Shown one piece after another: positions 40,773 to 52,584 of a stretch of DNA of 64,000 bases. The stretch is from Molossus alvarezi. Its lineage: Eukaryota; Chordata; Mammalia; Chiroptera; Molossidae. How positions within the stretch are numbered: position 1 is the first letter of the stretch; each line of letters starts with the position of its first letter. The stretch lies in NCBI GenBank assembly GCA_037176705.1, contig CM073886.1, forward strand, positions 126,882,001 to 126,946,000. The letters run 5' to 3'. The notes under the pieces are model-generated. The model saw nothing but the letters and a program-made list of their open reading frames with translations, made no database searches and was not told the DNA's origin. A program made the position numbers and the translations under genes.

Positions 40773-41842
40773 AAGAGGTCTTGCTGAGCACCCACTCGAA
40801 AGTATCCCATCACTCCCTACACAATACCTTATTTTCATTATCGACTTATTACCTGGTTCTTACTTATTTGTATATTTATTGGCTCCCCCCGACTAGGTCT
40901 ACTTCACGAAGCAGATGTCTTGTCTGTCTTAATGCTTTATCCCTGGCACCTGCAACCATGCTTGGCCTCTGCCTGGTACGTGCCTGAATGAAATCACTCC
41001 ACAATAATGTAAAGGACATTGTTCATTAAACTCATATAGATTCAGCAGTGACGGGTACCGTGGTTTGGAGACGTGGCTCGTCAGTCATCTGCCTCGCCTT
41101 TCACTCTTCCTTAGCTTCCTTTTGGCCCCCAAATCTGTACCTGGGGCCATCAACCACTACCCACCCTGACTACTGGGAGAGTTTACAATTTTGTTAAACA
41201 TCAGATATTCTCATAAATCCATGGAACTATGAGGGACATGAACAGACTTCCGCAGCCCTGTAAAGAGAGGGCATTCCAGTGTGATAGTGAGAGGACAGCG
41301 TCCCAGGACTTCCAGGGGAAGAGATGGGACGGGGCGGGTGACAATGCCACAGCCCGCTGATCTGATCTGCTTTCTCAAGAATTTGCCAGGTTGAGTGTTT
41401 CCCAGACCTCAGCACCACCATGTTATGAAAAGCAGTTTGGAAACCTCCAGGTGAGAAGAGTTAGCGTTGGTTCAGCGAGGCAGGGCTGGTGGGGCCGGGA
41501 GAGCAGGAAGAAGGGAGAGAGCTGTGCTCCGGGCTCCTGGAAGGGATGAGAGGGCTGTGCTCCCTCCTCCCTCGCCATCTGCTTTGCCCCAGAGCTCAGC
41601 AGCTCTGCAGTGTCCCTGCTTCTCCAAGCAGGTCCCCTGCTCAACCCCCTGTCCTTGTTCACCCTGCACAGAGGCTAAAGTCTAGCAGAGCCAGAAGGAA
41701 GAAAAAGTGTCAGCAGTCGTGAGCTTTGGTGTTCATGGGGAATTAACAATGGTCGAAGCCTCTTGTCTGGGATTGTGTTTAGTGCCCACCTAGCATCGTT
41801 TGACAAATACCTACCATTAAATGCAGTTATATCATCACAGCG

Positions 41843-41953
41843 GTCGTTCATTTATTACTTATTAGGCACCTACTGTGTATCAGACACATTGCTAGTTCCC
41901 AAGAAAACAGTGAACAAGAGAGACCGTTCATGGAGCATATCATTGAGCAAAGA
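41843..41953 (-). repeat. L2 LINE 3' tip remnant
   Basis: Mirror of 18535-18645. Confidence 0.6.
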
Positions 41954-41960
41954 TCAGAAA

Positions 41961-42210
41961 TAGCCCTGGCTGGTTTGGCTCAGTGGTTACAGCGTCAGCC
42001 TGCAGTCCAGAGAGACCCGGGTTTGGTTCCCACTAAGGGCAGGTACCTTGGTTGCAGTTTGTCCCCAGCCCCAGTTGGGGTCGTGTGAATGGCAGCCAGT
42101 CGATGCCTCTCTTTCACATCGACGTTTCTTTCTCTTTTCCTCCCTCTCTCCCTCTGCTCTGTCTGAAGATGAATGAAAAATGTCTTCAAGTAAAGATAAA
42201 TAAATAAATG
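41961..42210 (+). repeat. tRNA-SINE, second type
   Basis: Mirror of 18275-18526. Low divergence between the two copies. Confidence 0.9.
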
Positions 42211-42566
42211 AAATAATAATTGGCTTAACCTACAGTGGAGACCCACAGGAGGTGGTGATGGTTTGAATGAGTTTTCAGAAGAGATGACTAATTCTTTTTC
42301 AACAAATCTTCTGGGAGAAAGCAATCAGGAGAGAGATAGTTTTTTTCCCTGTATGCCTTTTATTTTGTTTGATTCCCCCAAATTCACATTGAAGTAAATT
42401 CTGTCTCCAATGGTGTAAATATAATTCAGTATTATTGGCAGCTGTTGTCAGAAATTTAAAGCAAAATGTTCAATCTTGTCCCATCATCCTCTTTGCAATG
42501 ATTAATATACCAAAGTTTAGAGAGCCAACTTAGTGAATTTCAAACTTCACACTGACATTAGGTGGT

Positions 42567-42967
42567 TGAATCTTATGCAGGTGCTGGAGATGAATGATCA
42601 CCAAATCACATGAAATCCCTGCTCTCTTGCAGCCTGGCGTCTAGCAGAAGACACAGACATGAGAAGCCATCCAGGGAGATACAGGTGCCAGGCGAAATAG
42701 AAATGTGACCTGATCATAAAGGCATCCAGGAGGCTTCTCAGGTCAAGAAATGGAGAGAAAGGGGACGGAGCCCAAGGCAGGGGGACAGCCCATTCCAGGA
42801 AGCTTGGAAAGTGTTTTGCTACGTTGAGGAACATAAATCTCACACCTGGGCCTTGAAGCCATGAACAGAGGCTGGAGACACTCAAGAGCCAGACCCTGGG
42901 GGACCCGTACACTTTACTAAAGAGTTCAGATTTCCGTCTAAGAGCAGTGGAAAAACACTCAAGGATT
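42567..42967 (-). repeat. L2 LINE 3' end remnant
   Basis: Mirror of 17520-17920, with a handful of substitutions. Confidence 0.6.
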
Positions 42968-43371
42968 TGTTTTTGTTTTGTTTTGAACAGGAGAGTAACC
43001 TAAATAGAACTGTTTTTCTTTATAAAGATCTGCTTGCGGTGTGGAGAACAGGCCACTTGGTTGGAGTCCCCCTGGGGATGCTGGGGGAAGGGCTGAGCTG
43101 TGGTGGGTCCGAGTGAGAGGCGGGCCTGGCTTCAGGACGGCCCAGAGCCTGGAGTCAGGCAGGAGGCCGACACTGCGCCATCACTGGAGGGCACTTTCTG
43201 GGGCTTCTAGCAAAAGCAAGCCTAGATATGCTTGCTAGAGCCTGTCTCATCCTTCTGCTATGGGCTGTGTCCTGGGAAGATGGCAGACAGTCCTGAAAAC
43301 TGTCTTCCTGTATGTTCAGTGTTAGGTAGATTGTGTTACTATGCTAATTAATATTATCATTATTATTACTT

Positions 43372-43571
43372 CCCTTTATTGATTTTACAGAGAAAGGAAG
43401 GGACAGGGAGAGAGAGAGAAACATCGATGAGAGAAATTTGATTGGATGTCTCCTGCATGCCCTCACTGGGGATCGGGCCCACAACCTGAGCATGTTCTGA
43501 CCGGGAATCGAACCAGCAACCTTTCGGTGCACAAGATGATGCCCAACCACCTGATCTACACCCAGCAGGGC
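43372..43571 (-). repeat. VES SINE
   Basis: Mirror of 16913-17115. Confidence 0.85.
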
Positions 43572-43574
43572 TGT

Positions 43575-44480
43575 GTTACTGTATTTATATCAAGCTCTGA
43601 ATTTAACATTTTGTGTAATAGTTTCCTGTGTGGTGTCCATAACTGACACACACAAAATACTGCCTCCAGTTCAGAGTTCTTAGTACAATTATCCTCCCAG
43701 GGAAATGAGACTGGTTATCGCCCGGAACATTTCCAGGCCCTGGCAGACCTCTTGGCATCTGACCCCCACCCACCCCAAGGTTTCTGCTCCAGTTGCCAGG
43801 GGCCCACCCTGTGCACTGAACCCGGGCCGTGTGAGCACCCCCCACCCTGGGCCTGGGAGCACTTCCTACCCTGGGCCTGGGAGCACCCTCACCGGGTAGC
43901 TAACAGTTAGATTCTGTAACTGGTGGGCCAGTATTTCACCCAAGACCCAAAGCAGCATGTCACCCAAGAAGGAGAAGTGAGGGGGTAGTTGAGGATATCT
44001 AACAAGATGCATAAACTTGTCTGAAAGCAGTTCACCTCCTTTCCCACTCTCATCCACTCACACTTTCCCGATATACCCAGCTCCCAAACCACAACAGGGC
44101 TTCTCCTTTTCCCCCTTGGGAACAAGATCGACCTCACTCTTTGCCTCCAAGGGGAGGTTCAGATCCAACCAGCCACAGGTTCTTCGTCTAGACAGCTAAT
44201 CAGTATCTCAGGGGAGGAAGGCACCAGTTAAACCAGAACCGCTCTGGGCTTCCGTGGGTGGTCTCAAGGCAAACAGTTCCCCATCCTGCCACCCGGCGAA
44301 GCCATAGGACCGGGTCAGGTACCTCATGCCCTGAGTAAAGATGGTCAGTACCCAGCAAGTGTGTGATTGGTATACAAAACCTTTGGGAAAATGTTTCCTA
44401 TTAAAGGTGTACTAATAAGTAAAGTGTTGTTAACGAACCACCTACTTTCAAAGTTTTTGTGTTGGAGGGAGACAGACATA
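43575..44480. other. Unassigned tract, right arm
   Basis: Mirror of 16000-16910. The short tandem (43823-43900) differs in unit sequence from the left. No gene recognised. Confidence 0.4.
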
Positions 44481-44490
44481 AAGCCCAGCA

Positions 44491-44631
44491 GCCCTTCTTA
44501 GAGCCCTGCTACTCCAGGTGTGTTTCCTGACCACCTGCCCAGGCATCAGTGGCAGCTCCTGGGGCTCAGGAACCCACTGAATCAGAATCTGCCTGTTAAC
44601 AGGACCCCCAGGTGATCCCCAGGGAACCGGC
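44491..44631 (-). repeat. MER5A-like fragment
   Basis: Mirror of 15855-15995. Confidence 0.6.
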
Positions 44632-44699
44632 CAGGCTGCTTTGGAGCTCTGCTGACATCTACTGGACACAGCGCGTTCTCGAGCCGTCCCTGGACCGCC

Positions 44700-45715
44700 T
44701 TGTTCAGTCTAAGCCAAAGGCCAGGTGTCACCGCTGGGTTCGAACCTGTGAAGGAACAACCTTGGGAACCCTGAAGAGAAGAATGGCTGGAAAATGATCC
44801 CCCATTTTTCAAGAGTAAATAGTGAATGTACAAACTGTAACCGAAAAACAGAAAAGTTTTTAAAAAATAGTGAATACAAGAAACATACTGACATAGTCCT
44901 TTTCATAGTGAGGGGGAGCAGAGTTTGCAATCCCAGACTATGCCCTTTGGGGATATTGATTCTTTTAAGCTGGTGATTTCTAAGAAACAAAGGACTCAAG
45001 AAGAGCCTTTTATGTCCAGCTGCGGACGACAGGAGGACTCTGCCCCAGGAAGGAGGCTCCTCTGAGCTGGCTGCGCCCCTCCCTGCACCGAGGAAAGGCC
45101 CAGGGAGCTGGGTTCTCTCTGCTACACCTTGGCCCCAATAGTTGGGTCCTATTCTATACTTGACGTAAGGAAATGCTTGCGATCTCTGTGAATACATGTC
45201 TGAGCATTTTATTTCTGCTCATCTACAAACCAATGGGGCATTTGCTTTCTCACAATAAAAGTTTCAGATCAAAACTGAAATGCTATTAAACTATACAATG
45301 TAAAAATGAAGATACTTGTGGCAACAGCTTTAGAGGTAGAAGAATGGAAGAGAAGGTTGAGGGAAATTCTGGCAATTCTAATATCCTAATTTTTCATCCT
45401 AGGATTCTGGATACTCTAGGTATTTGAAATAATAAGGAATAGTTAGGATATATTATGTAATGTTCTGGGTACTCACTAAAAGATGTAAAAGTCATTATAT
45501 AACTATCAAAAATTTAGAGTGGCGAAATGTGCATAGTCTAGAACAGGTGTCTATGACAAAGGTCTCGCCTATAAGTCTAGTGTTCAGATTTGTAGGGAAA
45601 CACCAGAAGGACTAAAAGCAGAAAGATTTAAATATGGTATATCTGGGAAGCAGAACTCAAGTGTGAAGGGGGCTGGGAAGTCCATTATTACACATTTTTA
45701 CTCTGATTAAAAAAA
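44700..45715. other. Unassigned tract, right arm
   Basis: Mirror of 14770-15780. A 162-codon open frame on the minus strand (44709-45197) is interrupted in the left arm by stops, so it is not supported as a gene. Confidence 0.4.
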
Positions 45716-45719
45716 GAAA

Positions 45720-45872
45720 TGAGCCCTAGCCAGTGGGGTTTTGATGGAGGGACCCATTCGATGTGTCCCTTTCACCTCGATGTTTCTCTCTCTCTGTCAC
45801 TTCCTCTCTCTTTCTCCCACTCTATCTGAACAAAAATGGAAAAATGTCTTCGGCTGAGGATAAAAAAAAAAA
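45720..45872 (+). repeat. Second-type SINE, internally deleted
   Basis: Mirror of 14622-14763. Shares the same head deletion. Confidence 0.8.
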
Positions 45873-45883
45873 AAATGAAACGA

Positions 45884-46118
45884 GCCGTGGCTGGTTTGGC
45901 TCAGCAGTTGGAACATCGGCCCATGGACCAAAGAGTTAAGGTTTGATTCCAGTCAAGGGCACGTACCTCGGCTGGGCTGTAGTTTGGTCCCGGGCCCTGG
46001 TTGGGTCCTGCAGGAGGCAACCAACCGATGTGTCCTTCTCACATCGATGTTTCTCTCTGTCTCTCCATCCCATTTTGTATGAAAATAAATGGAAAATATT
46101 TTTGAGTGAGGATTAAAA
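45884..46118 (+). repeat. tRNA-SINE, second type
   Basis: Mirror of 14372-14606. Confidence 0.9.
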
Positions 46119-46363
46119 ACCAAAATGAAATGAAGGGTTTTCCTGTGAGAAAAGGAAGTGGTTAAGGTCTATCATACGTGTAGCATCTTCTCTCCTGGGG
46201 AATCAGGGCCTCTAGCTCCTTGGGCAGGTCAAGGCCATTAGGGAACGGAATGCAGCTGCTTCAAGACAGGTCCACCCTGACTGCTGACGTCATGAGCCCA
46301 GAGGTGAGCGGCCAGAGCTACCGCTCAGAACATTTCCAGTCTCCTGGGCTGGTGATATATGTA

Positions 46364-46435
46364 AACTTTTTTTTATCCTCACCTGAGGACTTTTTTTCCC
46401 CTATTTTTGTCCAGATAGAGTGGGAGGGGAGAGAG

Positions 46436-46492
<57 letters not shown>

Positions 46493-46652
46493 TCGATATG
46501 AAAGGGATACATCGAGTGACTGCCTCCCGCACAACCCCAACCAAGGCCGGGGACAAATTGCAACCGAGGTACTTGCTCTTGGCCGGGATCAAAATCATGA
46601 CTCATTGGTTTGCCAGCCGACGCTTTAACTGTTGAGCCAAACTGGGAAGGGC
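46364..46652 (-). repeat. tRNA-SINE, second type
   Basis: Mirror of 13862-14118. Its (GA)n run (46437-46489) is far longer than the left CT run of about 16 bases. Confidence 0.9.
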
Positions 46653-46697
46653 TGGGCTGGTCATGTATGTAAAAAAAATTTTTTTAACCCCTATACA

Positions 46698-46910
46698 AGC
46701 CCGGCCGGTATAGCTCAGTGGATTGAGCTTCGTCCATGGACTGAGACGTCCCAGATCGATTCCTGGTAGGGCACACGCCAGGGTGGCAGGCTTGATCCCC
46801 AGTAGGGGGCGTGCAGGAGGCAGCCAATCCATGTTTCTCTCTCACATCAATGTTTCTCTATCTCACTCCCTCCTCTCTCTCTAAAAAGTCAATAAAAACA
46901 TATTTATTAA
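46698..46910 (+). repeat. VES SINE
   Basis: Mirror of 13605-13814, with the CAGGGTGGCAGGC subtype box. Confidence 0.9.
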
Positions 46911-46923
46911 AAAAGACCTATGG

Positions 46924-47120
46924 GCTAGCCAGTGTGGCTCACTGGTTGAGCATCAACCCCTGCACCAAGAGGTCGCTGGTTCTATTCCAGATCAGGGCAC
47001 ATGTCCAGGTTGTGGGCCTGATCCCCAGAGAGGAGCATGCAGGAGGCGGCCAATAGATGTGCTCATTCAGCAATGTTTCTATCTCTCTCCCTCTCCCTTT
47101 CTCTCTCTCTAGAGATGAAT
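46924..47120 (+). repeat. VES SINE
   Basis: Mirror of 13388-13590. Confidence 0.9.
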
Positions 47121-48507
47121 AAAAAATAAATACATAAATAAATGCATAAATTAATTAATAAGTCCGGTGACAATGGAGGGCAATGTCCATTTAGTGACGC
47201 AGACAGGATAGTTTTGGACTTAGATTGTACCTCATTAAAATTCTCAACATTCAAAACATGGCAGCAGTCTCCCAGAGCAGCTGTCTGTGAGCCATTTGTG
47301 TCAGACCTTAGCTGCACACACAGTTCCCAGGGACTTGGCAGGACGAGAGCTAGAAACTTACTCTGACTCCATATGTAGTAAAAGGCCAAGGGAAATGTGG
47401 GAGAGACATTTCGGGGAAGTGAAAAAGACTTCCATCACTTAAGGAACCACTGATTGATGTTGGCATTTTTTCACAAACTAGATTTTCTGGTGAATCTTAT
47501 ACAAATTACCTGTGTTATAAAAATGAATCAATATAATTTCAGCTAAAAGTAACTTCAACAAAAACACCAACATGAGTCTAGCATGTATTTGCAGCATTAG
47601 AGTACGCATGAAGACCTCGAGTTTAGTGCAAAACAGAATCTTGAAGAAACTTCTTAGACTTTGATAACCATTTCCAGGGAAACTTTACTCCCTGGAGACC
47701 AAGATTAGGAGGCTCCACTCAGACCACTCTTCATTTCTTGGATGTCTGTCTGGGTCACTTGGTGCCAGTCAAGCCTCAATTTTATCACCTGCTAGTTTCT
47801 CCCCACCTCGTACCTGAGATCACAAAACAGTCTGGAGAGAGGACCGTGTCCACTGGGGGATGAGTTTATGGCCACGTCCCTGTCGGAAGTAACTCTTCCC
47901 AGGGGAGTCTGCAGGGAAAATCTCCAATCAGCATTTCTTGACTGAAATTTCCCTTTGAGAGGTCAGAGCTGGCCTGTCTGCTGCTCCTGCGGGTGCCGGG
48001 GCTCTGTCTAAGCTGGTGGTGCATCCTTAGCTAACTCACCTCAAGATCTAAGATGGGAAAATGTCAGTCTTTACTGCTTTCCCCTCTACCCTCCTCCATT
48101 CCTGCCCCTCCAGCCCCCCTCCCACCCACAGCCCCAGCCCCACCCCCACCCCACCACACACAGGCTTGTCTCTCCCCAGTGTGGAGAATAAGACGTCAGG
48201 AAAGCCCTGGACACAGTCCTTAGCTTCTCTCTCTCTCCACACGTGCACACACGTGCACACACACATGCACACACACGCACACATGCACGCACACACACAC
48301 AAATACCTACATGCACATTTTGCATTTAGGAGCAGGAACATGAACCCCAGGGCAAGGTCTCCTAAACACAGGCCTATGAAGTGCGTTTCCATTCCAGACG
48401 TGGGTTATCCTGGAGAGGAGCTCAATGTGAGGACAGAGAGTCTCTCGTCTCTTTCCTAATCATCCCCTTTCTCATGGAAAGAGCTGAATGACAAATTCAC
48501 ATTTAAA
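47121..48507. other. Unassigned tract with (CA)n, right arm
   Basis: Mirror of 12000-13387. CA-rich run at 48238-48302. No gene recognised. Confidence 0.5.
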
Positions 48508-48703
48508 AACATGATTTCTCTTTATTGATTTTAGAGAGAAAGGAAGGGAGAGGAGAGAGATAGAGTCATTGATGAGAGAGAACATTGACTGGCCGCCTCC
48601 TGCATGCCCCCCACTGGGGATCAGGCCCACAACCTGGGTATGTGGTCTGACTGGGAATCTAACTGGTGACCTCTTGATGCATGGGTCGCTGCTCAAGCAC
48701 TAA
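48508..48703 (-). repeat. VES SINE, head truncated
   Basis: Mirror of 11811-11996. Confidence 0.9.
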
Positions 48704-48704
48704 T

Positions 48705-49420
48705 TTTTTTATAGTGAAGCCAAGTTATCTTTTTCTGGCTCTATCACCCAGATTTTAAGTAGTTGGCTTTGGTCCTTAAAATAAACTCTATGAGTTTTCC
48801 CCCCTTCCAATCCCTCTCTTTAGAAAATATCTAACAAAGAATTCTTGTTGTACTTTGAGTAGCTAAATTTAAGATTCTGATAAGTCAAAAGCCTGTGTGA
48901 GCATGTACCTTGCTCAGTAGAGCAGCCTCTGGAATTCCACCATGAGTTCTGCCAGTAGCTTCGGTTTGTTCTGCGAACTCCATGGCTGTTGACAAAGGTC
49001 AGCTGCTGTAATTCCATATTGGATCATTTTCAGAGTGAGTGGCTTCCCTCTGGTTTCTTCTTTCCGTCCTTTCTTCCTTTATTTCTATTTAAAGTTTGGG
49101 GTTCCTGTCCCAGACAGGACACTCAGCCGGGGCTCTGCTTCCCTCACAGGAGGCTCTGCTGCACGGTGCCTCACTGTCCGCTCCTCCTGCTGGCCCGGAG
49201 CCCCTGTGTGAGAAGGTCAAGTGCTTGAAGAAAACAGCAAGAGGGACTTGAAGGTCTGCGCTCTGTTCTGCTCAGGCCTCTGACCTCGTTCCTCATGTGA
49301 TCTTGAGTTTCGTGACCTCAGACAGAATGACCCAAGATGGGAAGTCAATGGCCTTCATGGTTTCCCCCTCACAAGGTCCTCGTTCCCCAGGTCCCTAGAC
49401 CCTTCGGCTCCCTGCAGCAA
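48705..49420. other. Unassigned tract, right arm
   Basis: Mirror of 11085-11810. Nothing recognised. Confidence 0.4.
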
Positions 49421-49426
49421 CCTGGG

Positions 49427-49642
49427 GTTGAGTGACAATGATGATGAGAGCGAGCACTGAGTACCTCTGGTGCAGGGCACACACAGGCATGTTCCCTGCT
49501 ATCTCATTTCATCCCCAAGGTGACCTGGGAAGATGATGACGTTAACTCACGTTGATGAGGCTGGGGTTCTGTGATGTCCAGCAGCTTGTGCAAGATCACT
49601 GGTTATTAGAGACTGATGGACCCCGGGCCTGTCTGACCCCAG
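49427..49642 (-). repeat. MIR SINE remnant
   Basis: Mirror of 10865-11080. Confidence 0.65.
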
Positions 49643-49696
49643 GCTTCATTCACTGCAGCACACGGTGGCAATGATCACATGTCCCCAAGGCGGCAG

Positions 49697-49882
49697 GGCC
49701 AGCGCCCACGTGCAGCATCATGGAGTACAAGAAAGTACTGCGTTCAAGTCTGGGCTGTGCCATCGCGAAGGTGTGTGGCTGGGAAAGTCTCCTGACCTAG
49801 AGCCACGTGTCCTTCTCTACAAAGTGAGGTGTTTGGTCACCTCCAAGGCCCCTGCCACACCAAGGTTCTGGGGTCCTCTGAA
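49697..49882 (-). repeat. MIR-family remnant
   Basis: Mirror of 10625-10810. Confidence 0.55.
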
Positions 49883-49928
49883 TCTACAGGAAGGGAGGAC
49901 GGAGCTCCCTCAGGAAGCTCCTGGTAAG

Positions 49929-50346
49929 TGTGTAATAACTCCATTCTGACCCTCAGTTACTGCACGTAAACACCCTGGCAGACTCTTTTTTGTAAACATA
50001 AGGGCCTTGAGAAACCCAAAGAAAACTATAAAGGTAAGGGGTTCATGATGGCCTTGGGAAACTCAGAGGAACCATGAGAAAAAAAGAGATTAATGGTTGC
50101 CCTCACCTCTAATCAGCTCCTCCCTCCTGATTCTCTGTATCACCCCCCTTAACGGTGCCAAAAGTGGCGCAAAGAGAATGTAGTTTTTTTTTTTCTTTTT
50201 GTAGTTTGTGCCCTTAAAAGCAAGTAAAAAAGAGGGCAGGTTGCTAAGGATTTGAGGAGAGCCCCCCCCAAGCCCGCCGGTGTAATAAAGTGCTCTTTTA
50301 CAATTCAGCTGTGCGTCTCTGGTTATCTCGCTGACACCTTACAACA
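49929..50346 (+). mobile_element. Solo LTR of an endogenous retrovirus
   Basis: Sense-strand copy: TGTGTAATAACTCC ... GTGTAATAAAGTGCTCTTTT ... ACCTTACAACA over 418 bp. Mirror of 10170-10578, with an extra run of T near 50185 and a changed stretch near 50215-50240. An AATAAA is at 50284-50289. It is unrelated in sequence to the provirus at 61700-63620 as far as I can judge. Confidence 0.75.
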
Positions 50347-50896
50347 GGTGAAGGTGAGCGGGTCAGAGAAGGTGAACAGGCTTCCTTGCATGCAGAGAGT
50401 AATGATGTTGCATGAGGCTGGTGGGGATAGCCTGACCATGTCTCCAGGGATCATGGCCCTTCGGGCTCCAGCTGGTGGAGGGACAACTGCTCCCCTTTGC
50501 TGTGCTGGAGGCCACGCTCTGAGCTCGCTGCAGACCTGTCTCTCCAGTGCACTCCCTCCTCACGTCCTCCTCGCCCTCTTCAAAGCAACTGGCCTTGACC
50601 TGGGGGGCCAGGGGCCTGTGCCCTTCACCTGGGTGTTTCCAATGTCAGGGAAGGAAGGAAAGGATTGGGCTCTGGACTCCACCCAAATGGCTTCTCCTTC
50701 TCACCACGGGGGGCAGATCCTTCCATTTGGAATCTCAGGTGCCTGTGCTCACAAGACCCTCTTTCCCACCCTTCCCAGGACCCCTGAGCTTGTCACCTGT
50801 CTTCTTCAGAACAGTGAGGGGCTGACGTATATCTGAGCCTTCCTGCGTCTGTCTATACAATTCCCCCAGTACGACATTTTCTAAAGTCTGTCCCAA

Positions 50897-51092
50897 AGAA
50901 CAGTAAAAGCTACCATTTGCTGAAGGTCTGTTAAAGTCCCAGGCATTTTAATCGCAGCCTTGGGTAGGTTATCTGACTTGATTTCGTCCTCACCACCCAA
51001 CTAGTCAGCTGGAATTACCCATTTGCTCATGAGAAAAGTTTGCTCAGAGAGTTCCAGTTGCCCAGTTGCCCAGCTAGGAAAAGGCAGAGGCA
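50897..51092 (-). repeat. MIR SINE remnant
   Basis: Mirror of 9415-9610. Confidence 0.6.
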
Positions 51093-51094
51093 AT

Positions 51095-51740
51095 ATGCAA
51101 ACCAGTTTTGCTGATGAAGCAGTACCTTCCCAAGGCTATTTGTCATGACCTTGCTGTCTTAGCTAAAAGGTAAACACACACATTCTGATCCAATTTGGCA
51201 TGCAGTGGGGCCTCTCATAGAGTGTTTGAGGTCAGGTGAACTGGGAGGCGCGTTTCCGGTGCCTGTACTTCCCAGGGGTCTCCTGTGCCCTCTCCCACAG
51301 GCCCCCGCCTGGAGCCTCAGCCAGCCCTGAGGAAGAAGCAGTGTGAGGGAGAAGCCACCACCAGGCCGCTGCGCTCTGTTTCCCTCTGTGCTGTGAGCAA
51401 CGAAGACCTCAGACCATGGGCTGCTCAAGGGCTGTCCTGCTCCCTCACTGTGTCCATGTGGAATGTCAGCACGTGTGATTGCAGTCTGAGGACCTCTTCC
51501 GTTTGCTGTCCTCCTGAGCAAGGCCCCGAGGGCCCGATGGTCCTGCCTGCCTGGCCCAGCACACCCTAGGCGACTCTGCCCTGCCCCCTAGGCGACTCTG
51601 CCCTGACCCGATCGCCCCTGTGGGGTAGCCTGTGCCCTCTCCCCTTTCACCACGGGCTCTGGAAAGAGAGATGAAGAGCCCAGAGGAGGCTCTAGCTGGT
51701 GGGGTTTCAGGCTGGGAGGTGTTCTGATTCCTCTGAAATC
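51095..51740. other. Unassigned tract, right arm
   Basis: Mirror of 8770-9410. Contains the weak splice-acceptor-like site at 51288-51300 and a short CTAGGCGACTCTGCCCTG duplication at 51566-51605 not seen in the left arm. Confidence 0.4.
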
Positions 51741-51774
51741 ACATGCCAGGTGGGCACATCTGCTCTGGGGTATG

Positions 51775-51840
51775 AGTAAGGGGGGGGGGCGGGATATCTC
51801 CAGAGCTCCCCAGTGGAGGAGGCCCCTGACCTCTGGGGTG
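51775..51840 (-). repeat. Single copy of the 67-bp unit
   Basis: One unit only, against three at 8568-8768. Confidence 0.9.
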
Positions 51841-52382
51841 GGGGCAGGTGACCAAAGCCACTCAGTGATCTTCTGGATTCCACACTAGCAGGCAGCCAGC
51901 CCCTGAGGGGTCTGAAAGTAAAGGCTTGGTGGTTTCTCTTCAAGCTTGTTTTCTCTGGTCTGACTCCTGGTTTCAAAGCACACACATTCATCTGTGCTTA
52001 CCCATTTCCTGTTTACAGCTGGTCCCCAGGCTCTGCTTCTTCTTCATGGCCTGAAGAAGAGGAAGTGTAGGAGGGTGACTTCCCCACAGACCAGCTGGGC
52101 GTAGGTGGCAGGCTCCTGCTTCTCACTGGGGTAGGGAGTGGGGTAGTGGGCATGTCGGGGAGATCCGGGTCTCAGATGTCTGGACATCTGGGGGCAGAAG
52201 AAAGGGTACAGCAGAAAATAGGAACCCACCAGATCAGCAGGACCTGGTAAAGAGGTCTCAGTACTGCAGTGTGGGCACCTGTGTCCCAGCCCCATTGAGG
52301 GCAGTGACCAGGGTGCCATCTGTCCACAAGGGTGCCCTTAAGTTGGGTGAAAGGGTATTTTATTTTATTTTATGTTTTAAAC

Positions 52383-52583
52383 ACTTTTTTTCTATATTGA
52401 TTTTAGAGGGAGAGGGAGAGAGAGGGATAGAAATATCGATGAGAGAGAACATCAGTTGGCTGCCCCCGGCATGCCCCATGATCGGGCCCACAACCTGGGC
52501 ATGTGCCCTGACCAGGAATTGAAACAGCAACCTCTTGGTGCATTGTGGAGGCTCAACCACTGAGACACAACTGACAAGCCATT
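52383..52583 (-). repeat. VES SINE
   Basis: Mirror of 7803-8008. Has lost a few bases in the GGGCCCGATC region. Confidence 0.9.
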
Positions 52584-52584
52584 C